Positions 33,297-42,934 are shown, counted from the first letter of the stretch. The stretch is 64,000 bases of DNA from JAXLYE01 sp046351595 (GCA_046351595.1 JAXLYE010000007.1:1-64000), one strand, 5' to 3'. A program made the numbers and translations. The notes: generated by a model from the letters alone, not told the origin.

Positions 33297-35729
33297 GTGA
33301 CCATCGGGGAGCCGCAGCAGGCGGCGCAGGTGGCCGAGGCGCTGAGCGCGCTGGCGGCGGCGGCCGGGGACAGCCTGCGCCTGCTCGCGACCGTGCGCTC
33401 GGACTTCCTGGCGCGCGTGGCGACGCTGCCGGGCCTGGGCGACGACATCAACCGCGCCGTGTACCTCTTGCGGCCGATGGGTCCGGACAAGCTGCGCGAG
33501 GCGGTGACCGGCCCGGCCCTGCTCAAGGGCGTGACGTTCGAGAGCGACGAGCTGGTCGACGAGCTGGTGAGCTCCACCGCGCACACCGACGGCGGGCTGC
33601 CGCTCCTGCAGTTCGCGCTGGCCGAGCTGTGGGACGTGCGCATCGAGAGCCAGATTACGCGCGCGGCGCTGCAGTCGATCGGCGGCGTCGCGGGCGCGCT
33701 GGCGCGGCACGCCGATCACGTGGTCAGCGCGCTGCCGACGGAGCCGCGCACCTCGGCGCGGCGCATCCTGATGGCGCTGGTGACGCTCGAGGGCACGCGC
33801 GCCCGCCGCAACGAGGAGGAGCTGACGCACGCCGATGCGGGCGCCAAGGTGGCGCTGGAGGCGCTGGTGCGCGGCCGCCTGCTCGTCGCCCGCGACACGC
33901 CCGAGGGCCCGGCCTACGAGGTCGCGCACGAGGCGCTGATCAAGGGCTGGCAGTCGCTGCGCAAGTGGCTCGACGAGCACCAGGAGGCGCGCGCGGTCAA
34001 GCAGCGCCTGGAGACCGCGGCGGCGGAGTGGCAGCGCCTGGGCCGCACGAAAGAGGCGCTGTGGAGCGCGCGCCAGCTGGCCGAGATCGCGCTGCTCGAG
34101 CAGGCCGACATCAGCCCGCGCGAGCGCACCTTCGTCGAGAGCTCGCAGCGTCGGGAGACGCAGAAGCGGCGGCTCCGTCGCGCGGTCTATGTCGCGGTCC
34201 CGGTCTTCCTCATGGTGCTCTACGGCGTGGTGCAGCTGGCGTCGCGGCGCAACCTCTTGCGCCAGGTCAACGCCCTGCGCGATCAGGGCGGCCAGATCTT
34301 CCTCGCCGCCACCGAGGGCACCGAGCGCATCGCCGCGCTGCGCCGCGACGCGTTCGCGGCGTTCGACGGCAAGGATCGCGATCGCGGCGAGGAGCTGTGG
34401 AAGCAGTCGCGCGAGGCGGCGGTGCAGGCCGATCGCAAGTTCGCCCAGGCCGCCAATACGCTCGAGTCGGCGCTGGCGCTGGACCCGCGGCGCGACGACA
34501 TCCGCGATCGCCTGGCCGAGGTCCTGTACCAGCGCGCGCTGGCGGCCGAGCGCGATCGCCAGGAGCGCCTGCGCGACGAGCTCCTGGCCCGCCTCGCAGT
34601 CTACGATCGCGACGGGCGGTGGCGCGCGAAGTGGGACTCGCCGGCGACGCTCAAGCTGACCACCACCCCGGCGGATGCGACGGCCGAGCTCGCGAGCTAC
34701 ACGCTGGACGCCAGCGAGCGCTGGGTCCTCGCCGAGGCGCAGGCGATCGATCGGGCAGCGGGCGCGCCGCTGCGGCTCGCGCCGGGCTCGTACCTGCTTA
34801 CGCTGGCGGCGCCGGGCTACGTGCCGATCCGCTACCCGATCCTCGTGCAGCGCGACGAGGCGCTGCCGCTGCAGCTGGAGCTGCCCCGGGCCGCGCAGGT
34901 GCCGCCGGGCTATGTCTACGTGCCGCCGGGGCGCTTCCTGTTCGGCTTCGGTCAGGAGGACCAGCTGCGCAAGATCTTCTTCGGGACCGCGCCGCTGCAC
35001 CAGGTCGTGACCGACGGCTATGTGATCGCGAAGCACGAGGTCACCTTCGCCGAGTGGATCGAGTACCTGAAGGCGCTGCCTTCGGCCGAGCGCAAGGAGC
35101 GGCTGCCGCGGGCGGGCTCCGGCGGGCTCGTGGGCGGCCTCGAGCTGCGCGAGCTGCCGGGCGGTCGCTGGCGGCTGGTCCTGCAGCCCAAGGACAAGGA
35201 GTTCTCGGCGCTCGACGGAGAGCCGATCGTGCTGGCGACGCGCGAGCGCCAGGCCCGCCAGGACTGGCTGCGCTTCCCGGTGGGCGGCGTCTCGTGCCCG
35301 GACGCCAAGGCCTACGCGGACTGGCTGGCCGCAACGGGGCGGCTGCCCGGGGCCCGGCTGTGCACCGAGCTGGAATGGGAGCGGGCGACGCGCGGCGCCG
35401 ACGACCGGACGTTCCCGCACGCCGAGCAGCTGCGCCCCGAGGACGCCAACTACGACGAGACCTACGGCCGGCAGCCCGAGGCGTACGGCCCCGACGAGGT
35501 CGGCGCGCACCCGCGCTCGCGCAGCCCGTTCGGCGTCGATGACGTGGTCGGCAACCACTTCGAGTGGACGCAGACCACGCTGTCGACGGACCCCTGCGTC
35601 ATGCGCGGCGGCAGCTACCAGCAGGAAGCCATCACCAACTTCGCGATGAACCGCAACCAGGTCGACCCCAGCCACCGCGCCCTGGACCTGGGCCTGCGCA
35701 TCTGCGCCCCGCTGCTCCCGCCTCGCTGA
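33297..35729 (+). pseudogene. 5'-truncated STAND NTPase fused to formylglycine-generating-type domain
   Basis: The frame encodes 810 residues. The first 250 are the C-terminal part of an nSTAND-type NTPase (LLATVRSDFLARVATLPGLGDD, GGLPLLQFALAELWD, YEVAHEALIKGWQSLRKWL). A membrane helix follows (YVAVPVFLMVLYGVV, about 300), then a helical region, a PEGA-like segment, and a C-terminal FGE-sulfatase domain (PPGRFLFGFG, VSCPDAKAYADWLAATGRLPGARLCTELEWE, DVVGNHFEW, RGGSY). In Myxococcota these domains usually follow a Ser/Thr kinase and an NTPase Walker A. Both are missing: homology starts abruptly at LLEELVTIGEP (about 33282), just at the Walker B strand, with an in-frame stop at 33219. The GTG at 33297 is only a formal start. 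Confidence 0.7.
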
Positions 35730-35798
35730 GCGCAGCCCGCTATTGCAGATAAAAGGCGTACATCACGCGCCCGGTCTGCGGCCTGCCTACCTGTAGAT

Positions 35799-35816
35799 TG
35801 CTTGTGATCGCAAGCA
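35799..35816 (+). terminator. small hairpin after the STAND-FGE remnant
   Basis: TGCTTG (35799-35804) pairs with CAAGCA (35811-35816) around a 6-base loop, followed by CGGCTCCTTAATTAAAG. It is a weak terminator candidate in the 200-base gap before the ADYC lipoprotein gene. Confidence 0.35.
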
Positions 35817-35929
35817 CGGCTCCTTAATTAAAGTAGATTTCTCTGCGACCCGCTCCGATAGATAACTGGTTTCGGCGCGCTCTCACTCCGGCACGCACTT
35901 TGCTTTACTTGTGTCGTGAGGAGGCGAGT

Positions 35930-36946
35930 ATGAGTCTTAAGACGGCAATGAAGAGTGTGGCGCTGAGCGTCCTACTGGCCAGTGGGTGCTCCCAGCAGGC
36001 TTATACCGAAGACGAGCTCTCGAATATGGGCCTTGAGTTCATCGGTGAGAACGGAACCCAGCTCAACGGATTCCTGAGCAACGGCTTCAAGAGCAACGGC
36101 TTCAAGAGCAACGGCTTCAAGAGCAACGGCTTCAAGAGCAACGGCATCTTCGTCAACGGAAACCTCGAAGCGCAGAGCGACGACGGAATCGTCCACTTCA
36201 GCTCGACCGATCTGGTCAACAGCGAGATCGACGCGCTGCTTGAGGACAGCAGCACCTCGAGCATGCTGATTACCGGCGTAAGCTGGGCGCCCGAGATCCA
36301 GGGCTATCTCTATGAAGTAAAGACCTGGAACGGCAGCACCTGGACCCCGGCGTGCGGCACCGACACCTCGGGGAACCCGGTCAAGGCCGTCGCCATGGCC
36401 AACCGCTGGGATCTGGTCAACGGCTCCTTCATCTTCGACAGCAACCTGTTCACCTTCGCCTGCGTGAACGCGGCGCTGGGCAAGTGCGCGATGTGGGGCT
36501 ACTGGCGCTGGTCGGCCAAGCAGGAGTGCAAGGGCGGCTCGTGCAAGAACCAGGACCTGGCGTACTGGCACGAGGCTTGTCAGCATATGGTCCGCGCTGA
36601 CTACTGCGGAAATGGCGTACCGCACACCCGCAACGGCACGACGATTGACGTCTACGACGGCATCGGCGTCCAGTCGCGCGCCTACGCGGCGGGCTTCTCG
36701 ATGGAAGCGGAGTGGCGCCACGACGGCGCGCACTGCATCCAGCACACGCGCTGGACAAAGGCCATGGACAGCCACCCGTACAATACCGATCTGGCTCATA
36801 TCCAGGCGGTCTGCCCGGAGCGCCTGGCGGCCAACAACCCGGGCGAGTGCGCGAACGAGTCGAGCTCAAACTACTATACCGTCAACGGCTTCAATACCAG
36901 CCTGACCGTCCGCAAGACGCTGCGTAACGACTCGATACCGCAGTAA
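35930..36946 (+). CDS. ADYC-domain lipoprotein with SNGFK repeats
   Basis: A 338-residue lipoprotein (signal ending LLASGC). ATG 35930 has AGGAGG 6 bases upstream. Residues about 45-80 contain four exact repeats of SNGFK followed by SNGIF and VNG, a low-complexity spacer. The rest is the ADYC domain, named after the sequence present here in MVRADYCGNG. It is rich in conserved Cys and Trp (ACGTDTSGNPVKAVAMANRW, CAMWGYWRWSAK, SMEAEWRHDGAHCI). The family is largely found in Myxococcota and has no known function as far as I know. Surface exposure and disulfide stabilisation are inferred. A hairpin terminator follows at 37010. Confidence 0.85.
   Translation: MSLKTAMKSVALSVLLASGCSQQAYTEDELSNMGLEFIGENGTQLNGFLSNGFKSNGFKSNGFKSNGFKSNGIFVNGNLEAQSDDGIVHFSSTDLVNSEIDALLEDSSTSSMLITGVSWAPEIQGYLYEVKTWNGSTWTPACGTDTSGNPVKAVAMANRWDLVNGSFIFDSNLFTFACVNAALGKCAMWGYWRWSAKQECKGGSCKNQDLAYWHEACQHMVRADYCGNGVPHTRNGTTIDVYDGIGVQSRAYAAGFSMEAEWRHDGAHCIQHTRWTKAMDSHPYNTDLAHIQAVCPERLAANNPGECANESSSNYYTVNGFNTSLTVRKTLRNDSIPQ
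36077..36148 (+). repeat. 15-bp tandem repeat (SNGFK) inside the ADYC lipoprotein gene
   Basis: AGCAACGGCTTCAAG occurs four times in exact tandem at 36077-36136, followed by a partial copy to 36148. The copies are identical in nucleotides, implying recent expansion or gene conversion. The unit is a multiple of three, so copy-number changes would keep the frame and alter only the spacer length. Confidence 0.9.
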
Positions 36947-37009
36947 TCTCGGACGCCTTGATCTGCGCTGCGTCTCCCGACCCCACCGCTTGATATCGAT
37001 CACAAACCG

Positions 37010-37043
37010 CAGAGCCGCTCCGATTTGATTCGGAACGGCTCTG
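37010..37043 (+). terminator. hairpin terminator after the ADYC lipoprotein gene
   Basis: CAGAGCCG (37010-37017) pairs with CGGCTCTG (37036-37043), with an inner TCCGA/TCGGA stem and a short T-rich loop. A long T tract is missing (TGCGTTATTG follows). It may serve both converging transcripts. Confidence 0.55.
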
Positions 37044-37206
37044 TGCGTTATTGCACAATTAATTGATAAGTGCTGACCGACACAACCGTTACCTGCCTCC
37101 GATCGGGATCTCCGAGCTAATGCAATATGCCGACCGGGATCGGAAGTCACAGACGCAGCGCACGTCTCCGTCGCTGCGGCGCGCTGAGGTCCTTTGTCCC
37201 CGCTGG

Positions 37207-38256
37207 TCACAAAGGTGGGGTCCGCCGTCCATGCGGCGTGCTCTCACCGACGCGGGCAAAGTGCTCGTACGCCCGACGCGCGAGCTCGGCGAGGGCGCGC
37301 TCGGCGGCGCGGCCGTCCTGGGCGTACGAGATGAAGCCGGCGAAGACGAACGGGCGGCCGGGCGCGAACACGACGCCGGCGTCGGCGCGCGCGCCGTCCA
37401 GGCTGCCCGGCTTGTGGGCGACCTGCACGCTCTCGGGCAGCTCGGCCGACAGGAAGCCGCTCTTGGGCAGCGACAAGAGCTCCCACAGCAGCTTGTGGTG
37501 CGCGGCGTCGAGCAGCTCGCCCTTGTCGCGATCCTTGTCCCCTTCCTTGTCCCGCTGCCGCTGCCGCTCCCGCTCCTTGTACAGGCGCTCGTAGAACAGC
37601 GCGAGCTCGCGCGGCGTGGCGGTGTTCTCGTCGCCGCGCCGCACCGCACCGCCGTCCAGCATCTTGCGGCGCAGGCGGGTGTGTGAGAGGCCCATGCGCT
37701 GCAGCGTGCCGTTCACCGCGGCCATGCCGACGCGGTCGATCAGCAGGTTGGTGGCGGCGTTGTCGCTGACGACGATCATGAACGTCGCCAGATCCTGGTT
37801 GCACAGCCGCGTCGTGCCGTAGCGCAGGCCCGCGAGCATCGGGCTGTCGGGGATCACATCTTCGGGCCGCGGCGTGTAGACGTCCGCGAGCCGCGCGCCC
37901 GGCTGCCCGGCGTCGGCCTGCTGCGACTGGCGGAGGAGCTCGAGCAGGATGGGCGCCTTGATCGCGCTGGCGGTCGGGAACACGTGATCCGCGTTCCACA
38001 GGATGCGCTCTCCGCTGGTCAGATCGATCAGCGCCAGGCCCAGCAACCCGTCGACGCTGCGATCGATCTCGGCCACGCGGGCGCGCAGCTTCTCGGTGAG
38101 CCCAGCGGGTACGGACGGCGGTGTGGGCGGCGATGCGGGCGGCGATACGGTCGGCGGTGCCGCGTGAACCGGCGCCGCGGCCCAAAGGGTCAGCGCGACG
38201 GCACCGAGCCGTGCGGCCGTGCGCAGCGGCGATCCAAGACACCGGGTCCGCTTCAC
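37207..38256 (-). CDS. class A beta-lactamase-fold serine hydrolase
   Basis: A 349-residue secreted protein (signal ending AAPVHA, then a Pro-rich linker). Class A motifs: SxxK in TASAIKAP, SDN in VVSDNAAT, and a Glu-containing ENTATPRELA where the omega-loop ExxxN/ELA motif is expected. The KTG box reads HKPGS, so the second residue is Pro instead of Thr/Ser. A Lys/Arg/Asp-rich insertion of about 20 residues lies before GELLDAAHH. The fold is clear, but beta-lactam hydrolysis is uncertain; a peptidoglycan-related role fits equally well. The start is GTG 38256. It is 8 bases downstream of a lysoplasmalogenase gene and near a dipeptide epimerase gene, all on the minus strand. Confidence 0.82.
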   Translation of the reverse strand: MKRTRCLGSPLRTAARLGAVALTLWAAAPVHAAPPTVSPPASPPTPPSVPAGLTEKLRARVAEIDRSVDGLLGLALIDLTSGERILWNADHVFPTASAIKAPILLELLRQSQQADAGQPGARLADVYTPRPEDVIPDSPMLAGLRYGTTRLCNQDLATFMIVVSDNAATNLLIDRVGMAAVNGTLQRMGLSHTRLRRKMLDGGAVRRGDENTATPRELALFYERLYKERERQRQRDKEGDKDRDKGELLDAAHHKLLWELLSLPKSGFLSAELPESVQVAHKPGSLDGARADAGVVFAPGRPFVFAGFISYAQDGRAAERALAELARRAYEHFARVGESTPHGRRTPPL

Positions 38257-38264
38257 GGCGCGTC

Positions 38265-39047
38265 TCAGCCCGGCTCGCCCGGCCCCGCGGCCGGGGTCGC
38301 GCGCAGCAGCGGATCCGCCAGCGCCACGAGCACGCTGTTGACGATGAGCGCCTGCGCCGGTCCGTAGGTCAGCCAGACGATGTCGCCGCGCACGCTCTCC
38401 GGGATCTTCGCGAACAGGTCGGGGTTGAAGATGCGCATGGCGATGATGAGGTCACTCAGCACGAACAGCGCGCTGCCGACCACGAGCGGCGCATAGCGCG
38501 GGCGCTGCAGCACAAGGCCCGTTGCCACGCCCGCCGTCGACGCCAGCAGCGCGCAGTAGCCGAGGGCGGCCCAGCTCAGCGGGCGGCCGCTCTTGGGGCC
38601 GGCGTGCACGACCACCGCCCAGCCGAGCAGGCCCAGCCCGATCCAGCCCGCCCAGGCGCCGTAGCGACGCAGCGGCGTGCTGCCGCCGAGCGCGTCGCCG
38701 AGCCCGAGGATGCCGGAGATGTATCCGATGTGGCCGAGGCTGAACCCGGCCATGCCGGCGGGCACGCTGATCTTCATGAGCACGTCGCTCACCGCGCCGA
38801 TCGACATGCCGACGGCGATGCGCGTGGCGAAGCGGCGCACCGGGCCGCTCGGCGGCGCCGCGCTGCGCAGCGCCCACGCTGCACCGACCAGCGCCGCCGA
38901 CGACAAGAGGTCCGCGCCGATCGGGATGCGGTTGCCGCGCGGCGGCTGCGGCTTCCCGACAAGGTACGAGCCGAACAGCAGTCCGCCCCACAGCACATCC
39001 AGCCCCGCGACGAGCAGCTTCTTGCCTCGCGACAGCACTCCGAGCAT
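38265..39047 (-). CDS. YhhN/TMEM86-family lysoplasmalogenase-like membrane protein
   Basis: A 260-residue membrane protein with about eight hydrophobic segments. Family-typical stretches are VGMSIGAVSDVLMKI, FSLGHIGYISG and GSALFVLSDLIIAMRIF, whose Asp and His residues are the presumed catalytic groups. YhhN proteins hydrolyse the vinyl ether bond of lysoplasmalogens. ATG with GGGAG 7 bases upstream. It stands between the epimerase gene (55 bases upstream) and the beta-lactamase-fold gene, likely in one transcription unit related to envelope metabolism. Confidence 0.75.
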   Translation of the reverse strand: MLGVLSRGKKLLVAGLDVLWGGLLFGSYLVGKPQPPRGNRIPIGADLLSSAALVGAAWALRSAAPPSGPVRRFATRIAVGMSIGAVSDVLMKISVPAGMAGFSLGHIGYISGILGLGDALGGSTPLRRYGAWAGWIGLGLLGWAVVVHAGPKSGRPLSWAALGYCALLASTAGVATGLVLQRPRYAPLVVGSALFVLSDLIIAMRIFNPDLFAKIPESVRGDIVWLTYGPAQALIVNSVLVALADPLLRATPAAGPGEPG

Positions 39048-39102
39048 ATCGTTCTCCCAAGCCAGAAGTTTTTGCGGTCCAAGAGAGTATGAGCGAGCGC
39101 GC

Positions 39103-40332
39103 TCAGCGCGTCGCGTCGGCGCGCGGTCGCAGCCCGAGCCCAGGCCGGTCGGGCAGGACGATCCGACCCGCCTTCACCGTCATGGACTCGTAGGCGTCGT
39201 TGGCGATGAGCAGGCCGCCGTCGAGGTCCGCGTAGTCCACCAGCGGCGACAGGTGCGCCGCCGCGGCGATGGCGATCGAGCTCTCGATCATGCAGCCGAG
39301 CATCACCTTGAGCTTGTGGGCGCGCGCGATGTGGATCATGCGCAGCGCCTCCCACAGGCCGCCGCACTTGTCGAGCTTGATGTTGACGCCGTCGTAGGCT
39401 TCGGCGAGCCGCGGGATGTCCTCGGGGTGCAGGCACGCCTCGTCGGCAAAGACCGGGATCTTGGTCTTACCGCGCAGCCAGCGGGTTTCCTCGAGCTGCG
39501 CCGCGGGCAGCGGCTGCTCGACGAGCTCGACGCCCTGATCGGCCAGCCAGTTGATCTTGCGCAGCGCCTCCTCCTTGCTCTTCCAGCCCTCGTTGGCGTC
39601 GACGCGCAGCGGCTTCTTGGTGGCGCTGCGCACCGCGGCGAGCGTCGCCTCGTCGCTGTCGAGGCCGACCTTGATCTTCAGGACCGGGAAGCTCGCCGCC
39701 TCTTCGACCTTCTTGCGCGTTGTCTCGGGCGTGTCGATGCCGATGGACATCGTGGTGATCGGCGCCTTGTCCGGATCGAGGCCGAAGTAGCGGTACAAGG
39801 GCAGCCCGAGCCGCTGCCCGATCCAGTCCATCAGCGCCGCGGTGAGCGCCGACTTGAACGCGTACTCGCCGGGCACGCGCCGCGAGACCTCCTGCAGCAG
39901 CGCCTGGTGCCTCCACGGATCCGCGGCCTCGACGAGAGAGCGCACCGACTCCAGCGCCCGCAGGCCCGAGCGCGCGTCCTCGCCGTAGCGCTTGATCGCC
40001 GCGCCCTCGCCCAGCCCGGTCACGCCGTCGCGGGTGTAGCGGCACAAGAGCGTCTCGCGGTAGTCGCTGGACGACATGACCGTGGTCCAGGTGTGGCGCA
40101 GCTTGAGGCGCAGGATCTCACCGCCGAGGCGCGGCGTGCCCGCCAGAGGAACTGCCGGAGCAGCTGCCGGAGCAACCGCCGGACCGGCCGCGGCCGACGC
40201 CCGCCCGCCCGCGCCGAGCGTCGCCGCCGCCGCGACACCGGTGACAAAGGCCCGGCGTGTGAGCCCCGTCGGATCGGATCCGGCGGGCCCGGCGGGCAGC
40301 AATCGCGGGCGAGCACGACAGAGAGTCAGCAT
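39103..40332 (-). CDS. Tat-exported dipeptide (L-Ala-D/L-Glu type) epimerase
   Basis: A 409-residue enolase-superfamily protein. The N-terminus has a twin-arginine signal (LTRRAFVTGVAAAATLGAGG), unusual for an enzyme that is normally cytoplasmic. The muconate-lactonising subgroup machinery is intact: KxK base in LKIKVGLDSDEA, metal ligands in LRVDANEGW, VELVEQPL and VFADEACL, and the second base Lys in GVNIKLDKCGG. Dipeptide epimerases interconvert L-Ala-D-Glu and L-Ala-L-Glu during peptidoglycan recycling. Periplasmic location here would act on wall-derived peptides before uptake. It may share an operon with the lysoplasmalogenase and beta-lactamase-fold genes. Confidence 0.87.
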   Translation of the reverse strand: MLTLCRARPRLLPAGPAGSDPTGLTRRAFVTGVAAAATLGAGGRASAAAGPAVAPAAAPAVPLAGTPRLGGEILRLKLRHTWTTVMSSSDYRETLLCRYTRDGVTGLGEGAAIKRYGEDARSGLRALESVRSLVEAADPWRHQALLQEVSRRVPGEYAFKSALTAALMDWIGQRLGLPLYRYFGLDPDKAPITTMSIGIDTPETTRKKVEEAASFPVLKIKVGLDSDEATLAAVRSATKKPLRVDANEGWKSKEEALRKINWLADQGVELVEQPLPAAQLEETRWLRGKTKIPVFADEACLHPEDIPRLAEAYDGVNIKLDKCGGLWEALRMIHIARAHKLKVMLGCMIESSIAIAAAAHLSPLVDYADLDGGLLIANDAYESMTVKAGRIVLPDRPGLGLRPRADATR

Positions 40333-40510
40333 GCGCGGAGCCTAGCAAACTCCCGCGCCCGCACGCCCGCGGTGTTAGTGTCCGGGCCCGTGCACGGCGA
40401 TACCCAGGGCGCCTTCGTCGCCGCCCCATGGCCACCACCGACCGGCAGCCTCGGCGGGGCCGGCCCCCGTCGCGCTGCGCTCGCGCGGGCGCTGCCGCGG
40501 ATTGTGACCC

Positions 40511-41983
40511 GTGCCCGGTGTGTTTGATCGGCTGCTGCGCCGCGTGCTGCTGCGCGGGCTGCCGCCCGAGACGATCGCGGCGTGCATCGCGCACCCCGAG
40601 GTGCGCGCGCTCTTGCGCTTCCGCTTCGTGTACCTGTTCGCGTTCCACGCGCCGGTGCTGGTGCCGCTGCTCGAGGCGCTGAGCGGTCGCGGCGATCCGG
40701 CGCTCAGCGTGCTGTCGCTGGGCATCGCCAGCCTGGCGATGGTGCTGGCCGATGTGCCGACCGGGCTGTACGCCGATCGCGCCGGTCCCAAGGCGGCGCT
40801 GCGGCTCGGGCTCTTGCTGACGACGCTGACGCTGTTCTTGTTCTTCGTGCTGGGGGTGGTGCGGGCGCTGGTGCTGCGCGACCTCGATGCGCGCGCGACC
40901 TGGCTGCCCGGCGTCGTCGGCGTGCTGGTGCTGGAGGCGGTGATCGGCGTGAGCCTGGCGCTGCTCTCGGGCGCGGACACGGTGCTGTTTTTGCGCGTGG
41001 CGCAGCGCTCGGGGATCCCCGGGCTCGAGCGCCGCGGCTTCGAGGGCGTCGGCAGCGCCATCCGCTACCTGGGCACCATGTTCGCGGTCGGTGCAGGCGC
41101 GGCGCTGTTCGATCTCATCGGTGCGCTGATCCACAACGAGGCGCGGCGCGCGGCGCTGCAGAGCGGCCTGTTCCTGCTGACCTGCCTGGCGCAGCTCGTG
41201 GCGCTGCGCGATCTCGGCCGGATCGCCGACGTGCCGCCGGCCCCGGGGTCGCGCGCCCGCCCCGGCCTGCGCGAGGTGGCGCGGGCGCTGGTCGAGGCCG
41301 CGCGCTTCCGCGTGTTCTTCCGCGCGATGTGGCTCCTGTGCATGGCGGCGGCGGCGGCGCTGTTCGCGGTGTACCTGTTCCAGTCGCCGCTCAGCCGCCT
41401 GACGCGCGAGCTGGCGCAGCGCGAGCCTCTGGCGTGGCCGCTGTACACGCTGGTGGCGATGGGCGGCTACTGGGCGTGCGCGCGCGGCTCGCACGCGGCG
41501 CGGCTGCACCACCACGACACCACCGACGTGGCGCTGTGGCCGTCGGCGCGCTGGCAGACCGCGCTGTCGCTGTTTCTGCTGGTGCTGTACCCGCTGCTCT
41601 TCGCGCTCGTGCACACGGCGCGGCCGGCGGTGCAGGCGGGCGTGCTGCTCGCGGCCGCGGCGATCGTCTGCCTGCTGTTCAACTTCGCGCGCGGCTTCAA
41701 CGAGCCCTACTCGGCGACCGCGCTCATCGCCTTCACCGAGCGCCACGGCCATGCCGTGCCGGCGTCGGTGATCTCGGGCTTCAACTCGCTCAAGCGCGGC
41801 GCGCACTTCCTCTTGTCCATGGTCTTCTTCCTGGCGCAGCGCGGGCCGTCGTCGATCCGCGGCCTGCGCATCGATGCGCGGCTGGCGCTGACCCTTTCGG
41901 TGCTGGCGCTGTGCTTCGCGCTGGCGCTGGTGCCGGCCGTGCGCCGACCGCGCCTCCCGGGTCTTGACGACGCGCCGCGCTGA
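40511..41983 (+). CDS. major facilitator superfamily transporter
   Basis: A 490-residue membrane protein with about twelve hydrophobic segments. MFS motif A between helices 2 and 3 is present as DVPTGLYADRAGPKAALR. A central cytoplasmic loop (RIADVPPAPGSRARPG) divides the two halves. The substrate is unknown; family members include drug and metabolite exporters. The start is GTG 40511. Its stop overlaps the open upstream part of the gluQ frame, but the real gluQ start is 58 bases further on, so the two genes are probably co-transcribed. Confidence 0.78.
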   Translation: MPGVFDRLLRRVLLRGLPPETIAACIAHPEVRALLRFRFVYLFAFHAPVLVPLLEALSGRGDPALSVLSLGIASLAMVLADVPTGLYADRAGPKAALRLGLLLTTLTLFLFFVLGVVRALVLRDLDARATWLPGVVGVLVLEAVIGVSLALLSGADTVLFLRVAQRSGIPGLERRGFEGVGSAIRYLGTMFAVGAGAALFDLIGALIHNEARRAALQSGLFLLTCLAQLVALRDLGRIADVPPAPGSRARPGLREVARALVEAARFRVFFRAMWLLCMAAAAALFAVYLFQSPLSRLTRELAQREPLAWPLYTLVAMGGYWACARGSHAARLHHHDTTDVALWPSARWQTALSLFLLVLYPLLFALVHTARPAVQAGVLLAAAAIVCLLFNFARGFNEPYSATALIAFTERHGHAVPASVISGFNSLKRGAHFLLSMVFFLAQRGPSSIRGLRIDARLALTLSVLALCFALALVPAVRRPRLPGLDDAPR

Positions 41984-42041
41984 ACGGAGCCGCGCGGCGC
42001 GGACCTCGGACGGGGCGCCGCGGCTCTGCTACCGTGGCCGC

Positions 42042-42923
42042 GTGATCGTCACGCGCTTCGCTCCGAGCCCGACCGGCTACCTGCACCTGGGCCACGCGTA
42101 CTCGGCACGCTGCGGCTTCGACGCGGCGCACGCCGCAGGCGCCCAGGGGCGGTTCCTTTTGCGCATCGAGGACATCGACACCACGCGCCGCCGCCCCGAG
42201 CTCATCAACGCGCTGTACGAAGATCTGACGTTCCTCGGGCTGCGCTGGGACGGGCCGGTGCGGCTGCAGTCCGAGCACTTCGAGGACTACGCACAGCGGC
42301 TGCGGCAGCTCGACGCGCTCGGGGTGCTGTACCCGTGCTTCTGCACGCGCGCCGAGATCGCGGCCGAGATCGCGATGTCCGCGAGCGCGCCCAACGCGCC
42401 GGACCGCGCGCTCGAGCACCTCGGGCCGCGCTACCCGGGGCGCTGCCGGCGGCTCGATCGCGAGGCGGCGCGGCAGCGCATGGCCGCGGGCCCGGGCTAC
42501 GCGCTGCGGCTCGACGTCGAGGCCGCGACCGCGGTGCTGCAGGCGCGCGGTCACTGGCCGCTGTCCTTCGTCGACCGGCACGCGGGCCGCGTGCTCGCGC
42601 AGCCGGAGCTCCTCGGCGACGTGGTGCTGGCGCGCAAGGAGGTGCCGACCTCGTACCACCTCGCGGTCACCGTCGACGATCACCTCCAGGGCGTGACGCT
42701 GGTGACGCGCGGCGAGGACCTGTTCCACGCGACGCACGTCCACCGGCTGCTGCAGGCGCTGCTCGAGCTCGACGTGCCCGAGTACGCCCACCACCGCCTG
42801 CTCAGCGATGCGAGCGGCCAGCGCCTGGCCAAGCGCCACGGCGCCGAGTCCATCCGCAGCCTGCGCGAGGCCGGGCACTCGGCCGCGGCCATCTGGGCGC
42901 GCATCGGCCTCGAGCCGCCGTAG
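42042..42923 (+). CDS. gluQ: glutamyl-Q tRNA(Asp) synthetase
   Basis: A 293-residue truncated glutamyl-tRNA-synthetase paralogue without an anticodon-binding domain. The class I signature is HLGHA after RFAPSPTGYL, and the KMSKS counterpart is RLAKRHGAES. A Cys/His-type zinc site is suggested by CFCTRAEI and RYPGRCR. GluQ attaches glutamate to queuosine at position 34 of tRNA(Asp). The GTG at 42042 is chosen because family homology begins a few residues later. It is followed by a heptamer repeat and the convergent mutM gene. Confidence 0.92.
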   Translation: MIVTRFAPSPTGYLHLGHAYSARCGFDAAHAAGAQGRFLLRIEDIDTTRRRPELINALYEDLTFLGLRWDGPVRLQSEHFEDYAQRLRQLDALGVLYPCFCTRAEIAAEIAMSASAPNAPDRALEHLGPRYPGRCRRLDREAARQRMAAGPGYALRLDVEAATAVLQARGHWPLSFVDRHAGRVLAQPELLGDVVLARKEVPTSYHLAVTVDDHLQGVTLVTRGEDLFHATHVHRLLQALLELDVPEYAHHRLLSDASGQRLAKRHGAESIRSLREAGHSAAAIWARIGLEPP

Positions 42924-42934
42924 CCGCCCCGGCC

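Noticed and set aside
33222..35675. 817-residue minus-strand frame opposite the STAND-FGE gene
   Set aside because: Compositional shadow; the plus strand shows recognisable STAND and FGE motifs.
36077..36148. CRISPR-like array
   Set aside because: The repeats are in-frame 15-base tandem units in a coding gene without spacers.
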